Part shown: positions 1 through 12,278 of the stretch, piece by piece
Layout of the letters: every line of letters starts with the position of its first letter
Numbering within the stretch: the first letter of the stretch is position 1
Assembly (NCBI GenBank): GCA_017590115.1
Contig: JAGGNK010010225.1
Location: 9,857,739-9,921,738 of the forward strand
Length of the DNA: 64,000 nucleotides
From: Montifringilla adamsi
Lineage: Eukaryota; Chordata; Aves; Passeriformes; Passeridae
Direction of reading: 5' to 3'
Position numbers and translations under genes: made by a program
The notes under the pieces: generated by a model
Told to the model about the DNA's origin: nothing
Seen by the model: the letters and a program-made list of their open reading frames with translations, nothing else
The model's database searches: none

Positions 1-3000
1 CATTTCCAGCGTTTGCTGAGTTTACAGGGGTACTGCTACTTAGCAACACCTTGTAAATTTAATTGCTAAGCCAGAGTGTACAAAGCATTCCAGTTCCATA
101 TGGGAGCCATTCCTTGCAGACCTCCTTCCCTGGGAGTTCCCAATGTTGTAAATCTCTTCCCCTCCTCCCATCTCTAAATTGCACTAACACTTTGGATGAT
201 TAGAGCTGCAGCAGTGATCAACATTTTCCCCTAGTCATTCCTTTCCATTGATCATTTAAATGAGGGATTATTCTGTTTTCCTATTTTAGCCCATGGATCA
301 ATTGTTTAAAACAATAGATGGAGGTTAGTTCAGAAAATTGGTGCATCAAGAGAAACAAACAAAGATGCTCTGTACAGGGAAAAGTTACTTGATAATAAAA
401 ACCAATGAGAGAGGACAAGCAACAAAAGGAAACAAGCAAAAAAGGAATAGTAGTAGCTAACAATATGTAGATTTGGCAGAGTAAAAGCAGGATCTAGTAA
501 TGCTTATAATAAAAATACTGGAAGGGAGAGTAGGATGGTGCTACTCAGATGGAAGTAATAGAGGCAATTCACAACCCTCTGGCTTCTACTTCATCACGGA
601 AGAGTATTTCTAGTGTACAATGAATGCTTGATGGCTTTATTTTTAATGGAAGTCTTATGCCACTGGAAAGAAAATTGGAAGACTGACAAACTTTTGACAG
701 GCTGAGCAGTTGGGTCATCTTGTAGGACTTGAAGGATAAAGAGCTTGGGAAGAAGAATAGGTACTCTCAGGCTCATCAAACATCTGAAGGTAGACATGTA
801 GATATTTAGTGCGGTTCTAATCCTTGGATTTATGGTTTTGGCAAAATAAGAGAATTTGTCCTGGTACAGACAGCATGCTTAAAGCTAGCAGGGTGGTCTA
901 TTTTCTTTAAAATGTCTGCTTAAATATTGTTTTCTGGAAAATTTGTGTGTCACTTTCCTCTGAGGACCCCCACTGAACTCAAATGTTAATGATGTGGAAT
1001 AAACATTTCATGACCACATGTGAAGATAGGCCAAGTGCTATCATGTAGGACTGCAGCCCAATTAATATATTTATATAATAAATTCCACAGGGTGGTTAAT
1101 TTACTGTTAGTCTTCTTAAATTTGCTATGGTTCCATATTTGTCACAATATTAGATATCAGGCCCAGGTGTTTTGCAGACCTCTGGAACATTTTTATTTGT
1201 CTTCTATTTTTTTTCCCACCTCCTTTCTTTCTACTGAGACTAAAGAGGTACCTCAGGTACAAAGCAGGAGTGATGAACAGGCAAAAGGCCATAACACACA
1301 GAGCCAGCTACAGCTTCTCTTTGCCAATGTGATGTTCCAGACCTTCTGATACTCTGCAGGATAGTTCATGATTTGAACAACTGTTACTTAGAAATACATG
1401 CTTGGAAAAACCAGAAATTAGATAGGAGTTATGAAGGGAGAGAAAGGGTATAAGTTAACATTTCATGTTATTAAAAAAATACAACTCAGAGTAAAATGAT
1501 GCAGACATCACTTAAGCCTTAGAAGAAAGATCTACTGTAGAAATCATCTATTCATGACATCTTATTTCCCATCCCCAAAGTCCCAGGAAGGAGCAATGCA
1601 GCATCTCTGTTACTGAATTTATCACAGAGGGGATATGCTGCAGAAAGGGTGCTGGCACCAATTTTTTCAGGTATCCAGCTCCTGAGAGTTACAAGAGGCC
1701 AAATGGATGCAAAGCAGAGAAGGCCCTGATCCATGCATTTCCATGGCTCTTGAGGCACTAACAGCAGGTGGGAGGGTGCAGGAGGCTGTGGCAGCAGTGC
1801 TGGGTTGAGCTGCTTGGCAGTCCTGCCCGCTGGGCACAGGCTGAACCAAGACAGAATTGCATATCCCCTGGCTGCTCTGCACCTTCTCTGTACTGTGTGC
1901 AAATACCTGGGCAAGCAGCAAACATAGTTTAGAGCAGACTTTCCATTCCAGGGCAAATTTGGAAGCTGTTCTGTTCTGCAGTTAATCCTTAGCAGGATTA
2001 GGAGCTTTATCACTCTCTGTGTAACTGTGACAGGGAGATTCCACTATGGCACTTTCATCATCCGTACACAACAGAGATGATTTGAGTTTAGGCACCTACC
2101 TTTATTCCAGTCAGTAAAAATAAGTATTGCTAAATTATTTTATCAGAATTTTATTTTACTTTCCACTATGACTTGCACAGTAAAACTTTATTGTAACATA
2201 TTGCAACTAAAGGTATATAGCTCTCCTATCAACAGTTGTATTCTGATTTGTAGTCCAATAAACTTTCTTGCTGCAGATTTCATGTGTACAGTTGTGTTGA
2301 GGTGTAATATATCACCACAGCATTTTTAAACTCAGAGTAATAATGTATTCAATTAGGCTGGAAATAAAACATCTAGTTTTCCTTACAATAAATCTTTTAC
2401 TAAAACCTCTACATCACATGCTCAAAAAGGAAATAATACATGTCATTCAGACTAAGGGTTATTGTAGACTGCTGAGGGAAACATGCAGTTCTGGAGGTTT
2501 CATCAGTCCTGTGAAATCCTGCAACACGGTAAGTGTACAAATTAGAAAAGGATGTAATATGTTACTAATGATACCTCTTGGGATATTCTTTGAGCACATA
2601 TTTACTGGTATGATCAGTAGCCTCATTTAAGCTGCAGGAGTTGAAAAGTAATAGAAAAGTCGAGTGAAAAACACCTCTGAGCTCATTAGATGTGGCTGTA
2701 ACTCAAACTCAGAAGGCATTTCTTTTCTTCTCTGTCGTTCTTCATATTACTGGAAATATAGTGCTTGAGCTCCCAATAAAAGCATTATACGTGATCACAT
2801 ATCTACAGTCCCTGCAAAACACGTTTACACCTCAACATCTGTAGCACTGCCACAGCCTGAGCAGCACCCTAATTCACCCCAGATGTCTCTTTAAAGGAAA
2901 TACTGTAGTAGGGCTACTGTTCATAATATTTTCTGAGCACTGCCTTTATTACTTTGAAAGACTTTGATTTTTCAAGTGTCACAGACATTTGCAGTCATTT

Positions 3001-3625
3001 TTTTTTCCCGTGGAGGAAAAAGCTATATCACATGTTTAAATGTGAATAAAGATTTTGGTAATATTCACCCCTGGAAACGTCAGTTGGTGAAAATATATCT
3101 ACCCCTATCCATCAGCTGTGTTATATAACAAGGATTTCATTATATGCAGTCTCTGTGCAGCAGAGCACACACGCTCGTGCCAGTATTGTATCGGATACTG
3201 CTTTGAGCGCTCTCAGAGAGCGGCGTGCCAGAGCTCTTTACCCACACTTCAGTCAGCATTTTGCCGGCTTAGAAGCATGCCAGATGCTCTGCAGTGTTTG
3301 GTGATGCTCACTTCACAGCCAGGACTGTGGTGAATGAGACTCCATGAGGATGGGTCTCCAAACAACTCCCTCCCTCCCTATCAGATAGCGTGGTGCTGAT
3401 GAGGGGCTCAACAGCTGTCCCAGCACTCCTCTGAGGAGGGAACAAGCCAAACTAAACTGTAGGGATCCCCAGCACCAGAAGCACAGAGAAGAGCCAAAAC
3501 TCCAGGTCCAGATTTCTACAGACATGCAGGTTTCCCGTGTCAAAATTACACCCACACAATTTCTGACCCATGCTACCTGTAACTATCTCAGAGTCCCTAA
3601 GGAGCACGATCAAACTCTGGCCCCC
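1..3625. other. 5' intergenic DNA, nothing recognised
   Basis: AT-rich noncoding DNA with no exon-like frame, RNA gene or clear transposon on either strand. The open frames here are short, overlap each other and have no recognisable protein content. Two patches are richer in GC (about 1640-1930 and 3150-3300). The second has several CpGs and a small perfect hairpin at 3208-3222. By conserved gene order this should be part of the spacer between HOXA1 and SKAP2, which is an inference from the SKAP2 exons downstream. Confidence 0.6.
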
Positions 3626-4270
3626 ACAGAATCACAAAATGTTTGAGGTTGGGAGGAACCTCTGGAGATGATCTAATCCAACTGTCCTGCTCAGAGCAAT
3701 GTCAGCTGGACTAGATTGCTAATTAACAGTCAATATTGCCTGGTCTAGTTCCAATTATCTTCAGACATGGAAGTTCTGTGACTTCTCTGGGTAAACTTGT
3801 TCTAGTGTTTGATCATCCTCATACTTCAAAATGAATAATCCTCCCTTTCAGCCTCTCCTTAGGGATCAGGTGCTCTTTTCCTTCAAGTGTCTTCACAGCC
3901 TTTTTCTGAACTTGCTCCAGTGTGCTCAAGTCAATTGTGTACTGGGGAGCCCAGAACCGGACACAGCACTTCAGGCGTGGTATCATCAGTTTTGAGTAGA
4001 GGAAAATAATTACCTTCCCCTACCTGCTGGTTATCATCTTCCTAATGCAACTCGGGATGCTGTTAGCCTTCACTGCCATCCTGGCACATTGCTGACTCAT
4101 GTTCAGCATGGTTTCCACAGGGATTGTGAAGTCTTTTACTACCAAGCTGCTTTCTGGATGGTTACCCCCAGCCTGTACTTGGTGCATGGAATTATTCCTC
4201 TTCAGCTGAAGAACTTTGCAATGCCCCTTGTTGTAGTGCAGGACTTTGCAGCTCCTCTTCAGCTAGATCC
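3626..4270 (-). repeat. Old CR1 LINE fragment, 3' end, antisense
   Basis: The + strand begins cacagaatcacaaaatg, followed by gttgggaggaacctctgg, the reverse complement of the CR1 3' end found throughout bird genomes. The diverged CR1 order continues: a stretch like 'agcccagaaccggacacagc' near 3950, then 'cctgctggttatcatcttcc' near 4022, then 'cagcctgtacttggtgcatg' near 4170. The element therefore lies on the - strand, is 5'-truncated as most CR1 copies are, and has many substitutions and small indels. It encodes nothing intact. The right end is approximate. Confidence 0.88.
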
Positions 4271-7200
4271 CAAGGGTGTGGAGGCTGCTGAGTCTGGTGG
4301 TGTGTGGCTCAGTTTAGCGGCGCATTTGTTGGCAAAGGTTCGCTGCTTTTAGCAATATCAGCCCTGACTTTGGAGCTATTTAATTGCTGGAGATGCTGAA
4401 ATGCAGGACATGCAGCTGGTAGGGACCACAGCTACTGCTCCAAGCTCATGCGAGAGCCCCTTCACCCTGGGCCCCAAGCTTCAGTACCAATGCACTGGTA
4501 CTTTGGGCTGCAGTGTTTAAAGACGTGAAAGTGATAAATAAATGTGACCATACCTGTTGTGTGCATACGATCACAACTGAGTGACCTCAAAACCAGAATG
4601 AACATTTTAATTTCTTGTTTGCTCTCCCCTCCTCCCTGCCCCAGTTCAATACTACATTAAGAAAAGATCTAGCCCTGAACACCTCTTGAAGAAAAATCAC
4701 ACTGATGTCAATTTGCTGTCAGGTAAGGAAACAGTAAGATTTCTTCCTTTTGTTTCCTTTCTTGTATAGTCTGTTTAGCTCCTGAGCCCTCCAAAATGTA
4801 TATGAGGACATTCCACAGTAACGGAAGGGTTCATAAACACAATCAATATATAAATAAAATTAGTCATAATTTAAATATGAAAGCTGTGATCTCTTTGGGA
4901 CAAAGAAAATGGAAATGTACAATATATATTTAAAACATGTAGCATATTTCTGAATCATTCCAGCGACATTTTCAACCCTCTCTTCCCATGAAACTCAGTT
5001 AGGCAGCTAACCAAGGCATTTGTAAAAGCACTGCACTGGATGGCTTACTGAATAGTTTAAATTTTGTGGGAAAAAAATTCAAATAATTCTTCACAGTTCA
5101 TTTTTTAATTTGAGGAAAATAGAGACATTAAAAAGAGATTTGATTTCCCATTAAGGCATACCAAATTGAAATCTTTCTAAGTGGATAAAACAGTGACCAA
5201 AATATAATGAAAACAGCTCTTTTTTTTTTTTCTTTTGCACCTACCATGTAGGTATTTTTTAAGTGAGGTAAGGGTCATGTTTTGAATTTTATGGAATACA
5301 CTTCAGTGGAGGGAAGACAGGGAGAAGAAACAATTAGGGAGAGGTTGAGCTGACAGTGCAGTTTCTTTGCAGTGACAACCACATGTATTCATAAATATTT
5401 TACAAGTGCAGCTTTCAGACTAGTAAATTTAACTGCCACATTAATGCAGCTTGCAAGTTTATAACATGGACATTTGTGTGTTGTGAATGTCCAGTATTCT
5501 GTCCATGGTGACAGTAAAAGGTTTATATTTTGAAGGCTTTTCTCCTGCAGAGTGATTTCCAGATGTAAGGCTCTTGTCTTATATTGCAGCTGTGCTTCTT
5601 GTATAGTAGTACAATGCATCAATTATTAATTCCATTGAAAGATGTCTCAAATATACTACTTAAGACATATTCTGTGCTGTCCATGAATGGAGCAGAATCT
5701 TTTCATGTCCAAGAACACCACAGAGTGGTCTCAGGAGCGCAGCAGAAGAAGTTGTATGCCTTTTATATTCGGTGCATTTTATTATTAGTGGTACAGAGGT
5801 TCTAAAATGAAACTGATTAAAATAAATGTTTTAATCAGAACCAATTATGAACAAGATGATTGCAGCTGACATTCAGAAATGTCATCAGTATCACGAATAC
5901 CACTACTCAGCATTAAGACTGTTTCCCATAAGTCAGTGTCAAAATTGGTGGTCACTTGAAGAGCTTAAATATTGTTCAGCAAATGGTGTGGATCTTTCCA
6001 CTTCTTTGGCTAAAGCAGGGAAAGAATAAAAAATTATGTCCTAAAAGGAAGATGACATTATTAAAGGGCAGACTAGAACCCAAAAAAACTTAGAGGGTCT
6101 GGAAATGCACAAAGAGAAGAAGTCAGCAAAACTGGACTTGGTGAGGGCAAATGCCATGATCACCCTAGAGAGCAGAGGTATTTTGTATTGAGTCCCTACA
6201 CCTAACTTCTGGATTCTGACATAATGACAGAAATTAAGAAAGGTCAAGGGGAAAGCAATACAAAGTAAGAAAGAAGTTTTTGCTGGAAATTTCTAACCTG
6301 TTGTGAAACCTGATTTGCCCTAATCCTCTACTGAAACTTATTTTAATCTTTCACAAGACTTATACTCTTGGCTGCAAAACCAGACCCACCCCATGAGCTG
6401 TCATGTCAAGGGAGCATTAAGCCCATGTCAAAGGATGTGGTTTGATCCAGCTTGTCTTCCCTACAGCTTCTGCTGATGGCAGTTCTGCAGAGCTTTTGAT
6501 GAAAACTAAATCTTCTCATCTCTGGCATATTCCTCATGAAAAGACAACAACAAACACTTCAAGCACAGAAGGTATGCGCTATATGCATTTTCCTCTACAA
6601 GCCAAGGTGAATTTATCCCTGTGGACAAATGCTTCAAAAAAGCTGTCTGTCAATAGAATTGATGTCTGGCTCCTTGACTGTTTTCTGCCAGAGTTCAATC
6701 CTTTCAATATGCACCAATCTGATTAATCCTTCAGTAGGTAGCAAGGTGGTACTATTAGAAGAAACTATTCTTTGCAATTAAATTAGCTCCACACTAAAAA
6801 ATTCTTCTATTTTACCCTTTGCATGCACACATCACAATAGTTTGTAGGCAGTTACAACCAAATCTACTCTGGATTATCTTTTCTGGATGACTGGGTTTGA
6901 AGAATAAAACCCTGTAAAATCAGATACTATTTCTTTTCATTGTTTCTAACATAGGGAATAAGACCAGTCAAGTGTTTGTTACAGTAACTCATGAAAGCTG
7001 CTCTAAAACTGATTGAATCAATTTCCCTCTATCTTGTTCCTTCTGACCTGAGCAATTTTTAAGAGTTCAAGCCAAGTAATGCAATTCATGACTGACATTA
7101 TATCCATACATCTTCTTCTTTCCCTTTCTGTTCCAGGAGTTCTACTGTACATCCCAGAGGACTAAGACTTCCAAGCAAGAGACAAGCCACGTGGGAGGAT

Positions 7201-10200
7201 ATCATGTGTTGGAACATGAAATTCAATTGTTATCTGTAATAATTCCCAAGATACTCCACTTTCTCACACCATACTGCATGCATATGTGGTAATTGTTTAA
7301 CTTCTAGGTGTAAGAACAAACTATAGCTTAATTTATTTATTATCCAGTGTCTTACAAGTGAATGGGAGAAAGACACAAGGAGGCCGTAAGCCTTCCTCTA
7401 GGTTTTCCTTTTACACATAGGTATGTCAAATATTCCCGAAGTAGGAATTGTCTAAGAAAAATATTTTGTTGAAGAAACAAGATGGCCAAAATCTAGATAA
7501 ACTATTCTAATGCACCTCATTGTCTCACATGCATATACATTTAAAATGGAAACTTCTCAGTTATCCCAGCAAGGAAAAAATAATTCTGTTACTGAAATTA
7601 ATATGATAATATTGCATCTGTGTCTTACCATCAGCCTCCTTTTTCAGAGAAGGTCTTATTTCTCTCAAATGTTCTAGGTGGTAGGAAGAAAGGTTAGTTG
7701 TACTTATACTGGGACCAACCTTGCCCTGCTACAACTCTTAATTTTTTCTAAAACCTCTTTGAAAACCTTTCTGGATTTGATTTATTTTTCATCCCAGTCC
7801 CAGACAGATATAGGCAATAAGCAATATGCCCTCTGCTTGCTCCTTTCCAATCTTGTATGCACAGTTATTAATCTTCATAATGTTTCTCAGACAGGTCTTT
7901 GTTCCCTAATGACTCCAGGCACACCTTTGGGCATATTAGTAGGCAAAACCCCTGGTGTTCTTCAGGACAGATTTCCCATAGTTTAGTTTATGAACCAAGT
8001 TCTGAATGTTTACTTAGGCACTCATTCAAATTTAGACTGAAATTTTTAAAAGTAGCAAGCAGTTGCTGCCATCAATGTTGCATGGGCTGAGACTTTTTTT
8101 CCAATGTATTTTCAGCACTTAAGAGCCTAACTTTTTGTTGTAAGTCAATGTCACTGAAGTTGCCTAATCCCATTTTTAAGGTGAACCTTTGCTGTGGCAA
8201 TCATTTAAACCTAAAATGTGGAGTGAGTCAATGCATACATCCCTTTAAAAATACTACAGAAATTGCAAGGAATTTAGATTACATGCCATGTTGCCCGTCT
8301 TCTAATATTTTTGTTTCAGAAAAAGGAATAAAAGGAAAATATACTTCACGTATTGTAGTGTCAGCCTACCAAATGTCCATTAAATATGGAGGACCCAAAG
8401 TCACAAAATTTACAATAAAAGGTGATTCTAGAAACCACATAGCAGTAAAAAAAGTCAGTATTATTCCTTAGTCCTACTATTTAGAATTAAGGAACAAATT
8501 AGTTAAACTTATGAAAGTCTTAAGCTCTTCAAGACGGCTTTCTTTCACCATGTTTTGTCTAAACATTATTTATTGAAACAATTTATTAAGCAAATTCATA
8601 TTTGGAAAAAAATTTGTAATTTTCAGGCTAACTACCTTAACTCTCATTGTTGTCAGTACTGCAATGCCCTTATTTGAAACAGGTGCTCCATGGACTTTAT
8701 TTCAGCATTGATTAACTTTTTACCTTCCCATTTCCAGAGGTGCAATAACACTTCACCTATTACTTCTCAGAGTTTGTCTTACTGCTTAGGGAACTTATGT
8801 TGAAAAGGTCTTTCTCTTTTGAGCTGGGACACAGTCAGCCTTGCAGGACAGGCCAAGCCAGACAACATCTCATTCAACAAAAGATACTACACCAAAGTAA
8901 ATATTTAAGATTTCCTATTATTTTTAGCTATTACCCATACATTTATTAATAGTTACACTATTATGTTCATTCCCTCCATCCTTTATTGCTCAATACTCTT
9001 CTGCCTTCCAGTTCGTAAGGGAGAGGATTTACACATTAAGAAGGCTTGTATATGGAAAACCAGTATGAGCAGTTTCTTGGGGTGCAGTCTTTGTTGCACT
9101 GACTGAAATGCCAAACCTCCTGCTGCCTCAATACTTTTTAGCAGTTCACTTTATTAGGTCCCACCTGTGAAGTGAAAAGGAATACGATTATTGAAGAAAG
9201 CTTGCTTTTACTTGACAGGTTTCAAGTACCAGATCTAATTATCATGCCATAAACTGACAATTTCAAAGGATAATGTTCTGATAAATACTGTGTTAAAGTC
9301 AACACATTAAACACATTTTCTCATTATGCCAATTGCAATGGAAACAATATTTTCCTTGCCATGGGCACATTAGAACGTGGTCAGGCAGAAGCTGTAACAA
9401 AAACAGGTAACAATTTTATTATCATTAAGGAGAATATGTTCAGCTTCAAACATGGAAGTGGACATCAATTCCTCGAGGCAGCTACTATCCATAAGATGGA
9501 ATTTTAACTGAGCCATCCAAGAATATGGTGGTTTTGGTGCTATGCATTTTTTTGTGTATGTCTATGTATGTGCCCAATACTGTCTTGGAAACTTTTTGGT
9601 TTAAACCTCATTAGAAATAAGCAAATATTTCTCAGACACTTAAATTATTTAAAAATTCATAAAAATATGAAGATGAATAGGAGAGGAGGTTCTATAAATT
9701 CTGTAGAGAGGCTGAAGTGTGAGTTCAAAAGTTTTAAGACCTAAGAGAATCCGCACTGAAAACAGCAGGATCTTTCATACATGCCAGACTGCAAAAAACC
9801 TCCCTCAGAAACCAACCACAAGACAAAAACTGTTTTAGTAGATCCGGTGCTCAACTTATTCAGACAGAAGCCAATATATTCTGCAAAAGAATAGATCAAA
9901 GACAACTATGTGTTTGCTCTTCTCTGCACTGAGAGGAGCCATGTGATCTGGAGTCCCTTACTTGAGAGCTTCTCCTGTCCAGAGAGGCTGCTGGCTGGTG
10001 GGGCTTCCCACATCCCTCAATAGTGGTGTACTTTTGCAAGCAATACCCAGACATACCCAGATACTCCTTGCAGTGAAAACAAAGCATTGCCTGTCTCCTC
10101 AATTTTCCACTTTGATTTAGGAACATGTAGAAGTAAATGTTGAGGTTGACATCATTATTTTTCTTTTATAGAAAACTGATAGATGCAGCTAGCAATCTGT

Positions 10201-12210
10201 GTGATAAAAGCGCAATGCCTACCAGTATGCCATTCCCACCCTTTTTAGATAAATATATGCCATGAAATGTGACAAAAACTGTGCCAATCAGATTCTCCTC
10301 CTACAGTCCTGCTTTCAGATAAGCCATCTACAGAGTGCTTTACTTTGCTAGTGTCACAAAACCAAAGAAAGCTAAATATGGAGGAGACAGAGATTGAGAG
10401 AAAAAGGACAATCTTTTGAGTAATACAGCCTTCAGATCTATGTTCATGAAGCCACAAGACAGAAGATTAACAAATCTTGCTGCAGCCTTCCTGAGGTACA
10501 GATGATACAGTCCGAAACTTCTCTAAGCTTCTACTCTTATGTTACTGAATCTTTTGAAGAAAAAGTTAATGATGTTTTGAAAGACTACAAGTGAACAAGG
10601 TTTCTTCCACTTCATTTCTGCTCTCCAAGTGACCTGATTTTGCTGAAAAAGGAGTGAAGAAACTGTCCACAGGGGTTTTCTCTCAAATGAGGTGTTTGCT
10701 GTTATGCAGGACAGTGCTGGGAAGCATTGATGTGTTGCATTTATTCAAGACTGGGGTACTACTCTATTACTGCTGTATCTTTGACTCTCACTACATTCCC
10801 ATTGCTGTCAGACTCATCTCTGAGAAAGAATATTCATATCTGTGCATTGGTGCTGTTAATACGTAACTCACAAACATACTTTAGTTTAATCACATTGCTG
10901 GCCAGCAAAGATCTGTTGCATAATTTTGGCAAAGCATCAATACCTCTTTAACCACATGGCACTCACACATGTCAATTTTTATATTCAGAGCCATGTCCCA
11001 TCAGGACAAGAATGTGAAAATTAATTCAGATGACATGCAGTTGGTATGGTGCAAATAAACAGTGTTCTGACATATCTCAAAGGCATTTGCATAACTGCAA
11101 GGTGCAGGTGTTTCCAAGAATCCCTGGCATGGCTTTTGAATGACAGAGTATTTAGCTTCAGGCTTCCTGGCCAAAATACATTCCAAACACTATGGAAAGA
11201 AAAGAAACATACCAGCTCATATAATAATTTCTAAATATTACTGTATCAGATGGTGATGACTTTCTGAGGAAATTACAGATAAGGTGGGAGGAGAAAGAAA
11301 AATCCCAAGAGAAGGCAACTGTATGGATATGAATCTCAAATACATGAGACATTCAAATCCTTTGGATTAAGTTTCTGCACTAACTTGGCAATGCTTTGAG
11401 ATAGACAATTATTTTCCCGTTGCTTGCAGTTGCCATGAATTTACTGGAAGCACTGACTCATGCTTAATTAGTGGTGCCTTGGGTTATTTTTTATATTGTT
11501 TTTATGTGTTTATAGCATCTGCTATTTTTAAGGCATGTTACTGTTCTTCAGACTATTTCAGTGGGATCTGGCACAATGATTGTTACATAAGATATTGAAA
11601 CCTGAAAAATACATATTTTCAATATCTTGTTATGACTTAATTCCAAGCAGACAAATCTATGGATGATAAGCTTTCTTCATGTAAGTCAGTTCATCAAGTA
11701 ATGGACTGGTTATTAGCTAATACACGGAGTTGGCTCCATACCTAAATTCCTCAGAGATAATGAAATTATACCTATTAGAATTATTGCACAGCTCTTTGTA
11801 TCTACATAACAACACTTTTCTATCTGCGAGGAGAGCAGGAAAGTGTTAAAATTTTAAATCCCTAGCAAACCTCAGAGGAAAACATCTTTGTTTGCAGTGT
11901 TTGTTCACCACATGGTGCATGCTTCAGAAGGTGCTAAATCAGCAAAACTGCTGAATTTGAAATATCGGAAACATTCATCTGCCTCTGAATTCAGTTATGC
12001 TATATGTAAAGATCCCAAATAGAATCTGATAGTATAACAGCAATGTGGAATTGCATATTAAACATACCTAACCTGCCATTAAAAACCTCTAATTACAGTC
12101 ATCAGAAGAGTCCCTGTGCTGCTACTTGTCATGCAATATCTATATCTCATTTTAATGGGAGAATATAGTATTTCTGATTATGTCGCTTAATGTACAATGC
12201 ATGAAAGTTA
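4271..12210. other. 5' intergenic DNA, nothing firm
   Basis: About 8 kb of AT-rich noncoding sequence. I found no exon with plausible splice sites and coding content, no tRNA or other RNA gene, and no transposon I can name. Short homopolymer runs occur, for example T-rich at 5220-5231. Stretches near 11.4-12.2 kb are rich in TAAT-type homeodomain cores. This is weakly suggestive of conserved regulatory DNA next to a HOX cluster but cannot be shown from one sequence. Confidence 0.5.
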
Positions 12211-12211
12211 T

Positions 12212-12278
12212 GGGCCTGAACCTGTTCCCATGGAGGTCAATGGCAGTTTTGCCATTGTCTCCAATTAGAACAGGATGT
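12212..12278. repeat. Imperfect palindromic repeat remnant
   Basis: An inverted repeat centred on tggcagttttgcca (12241-12254). The left arm contains cctgttcccatggaggtcaa and the right arm ttgtctccaattagaacagg, which pair with a few mismatches. The pattern 'ccattgacttcaatgg' on both sides of a 'ggcagttttgcc' centre resembles a palindromic dispersed repeat I recall from bird and reptile genomes, but I cannot name the family with certainty. It could be an old nonautonomous DNA transposon or part of a conserved element. Confidence 0.5.

Noticed and set aside
1552..2013. 153-residue open frame on the - strand
   Set aside because: It resembles no family and has no promoter, splice or codon-use support. 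It lies in a GC-richer noncoding block.
4089..4352. 87-residue open frame
   Set aside because: Most of it lies in the antisense CR1 copy and has no coding content.
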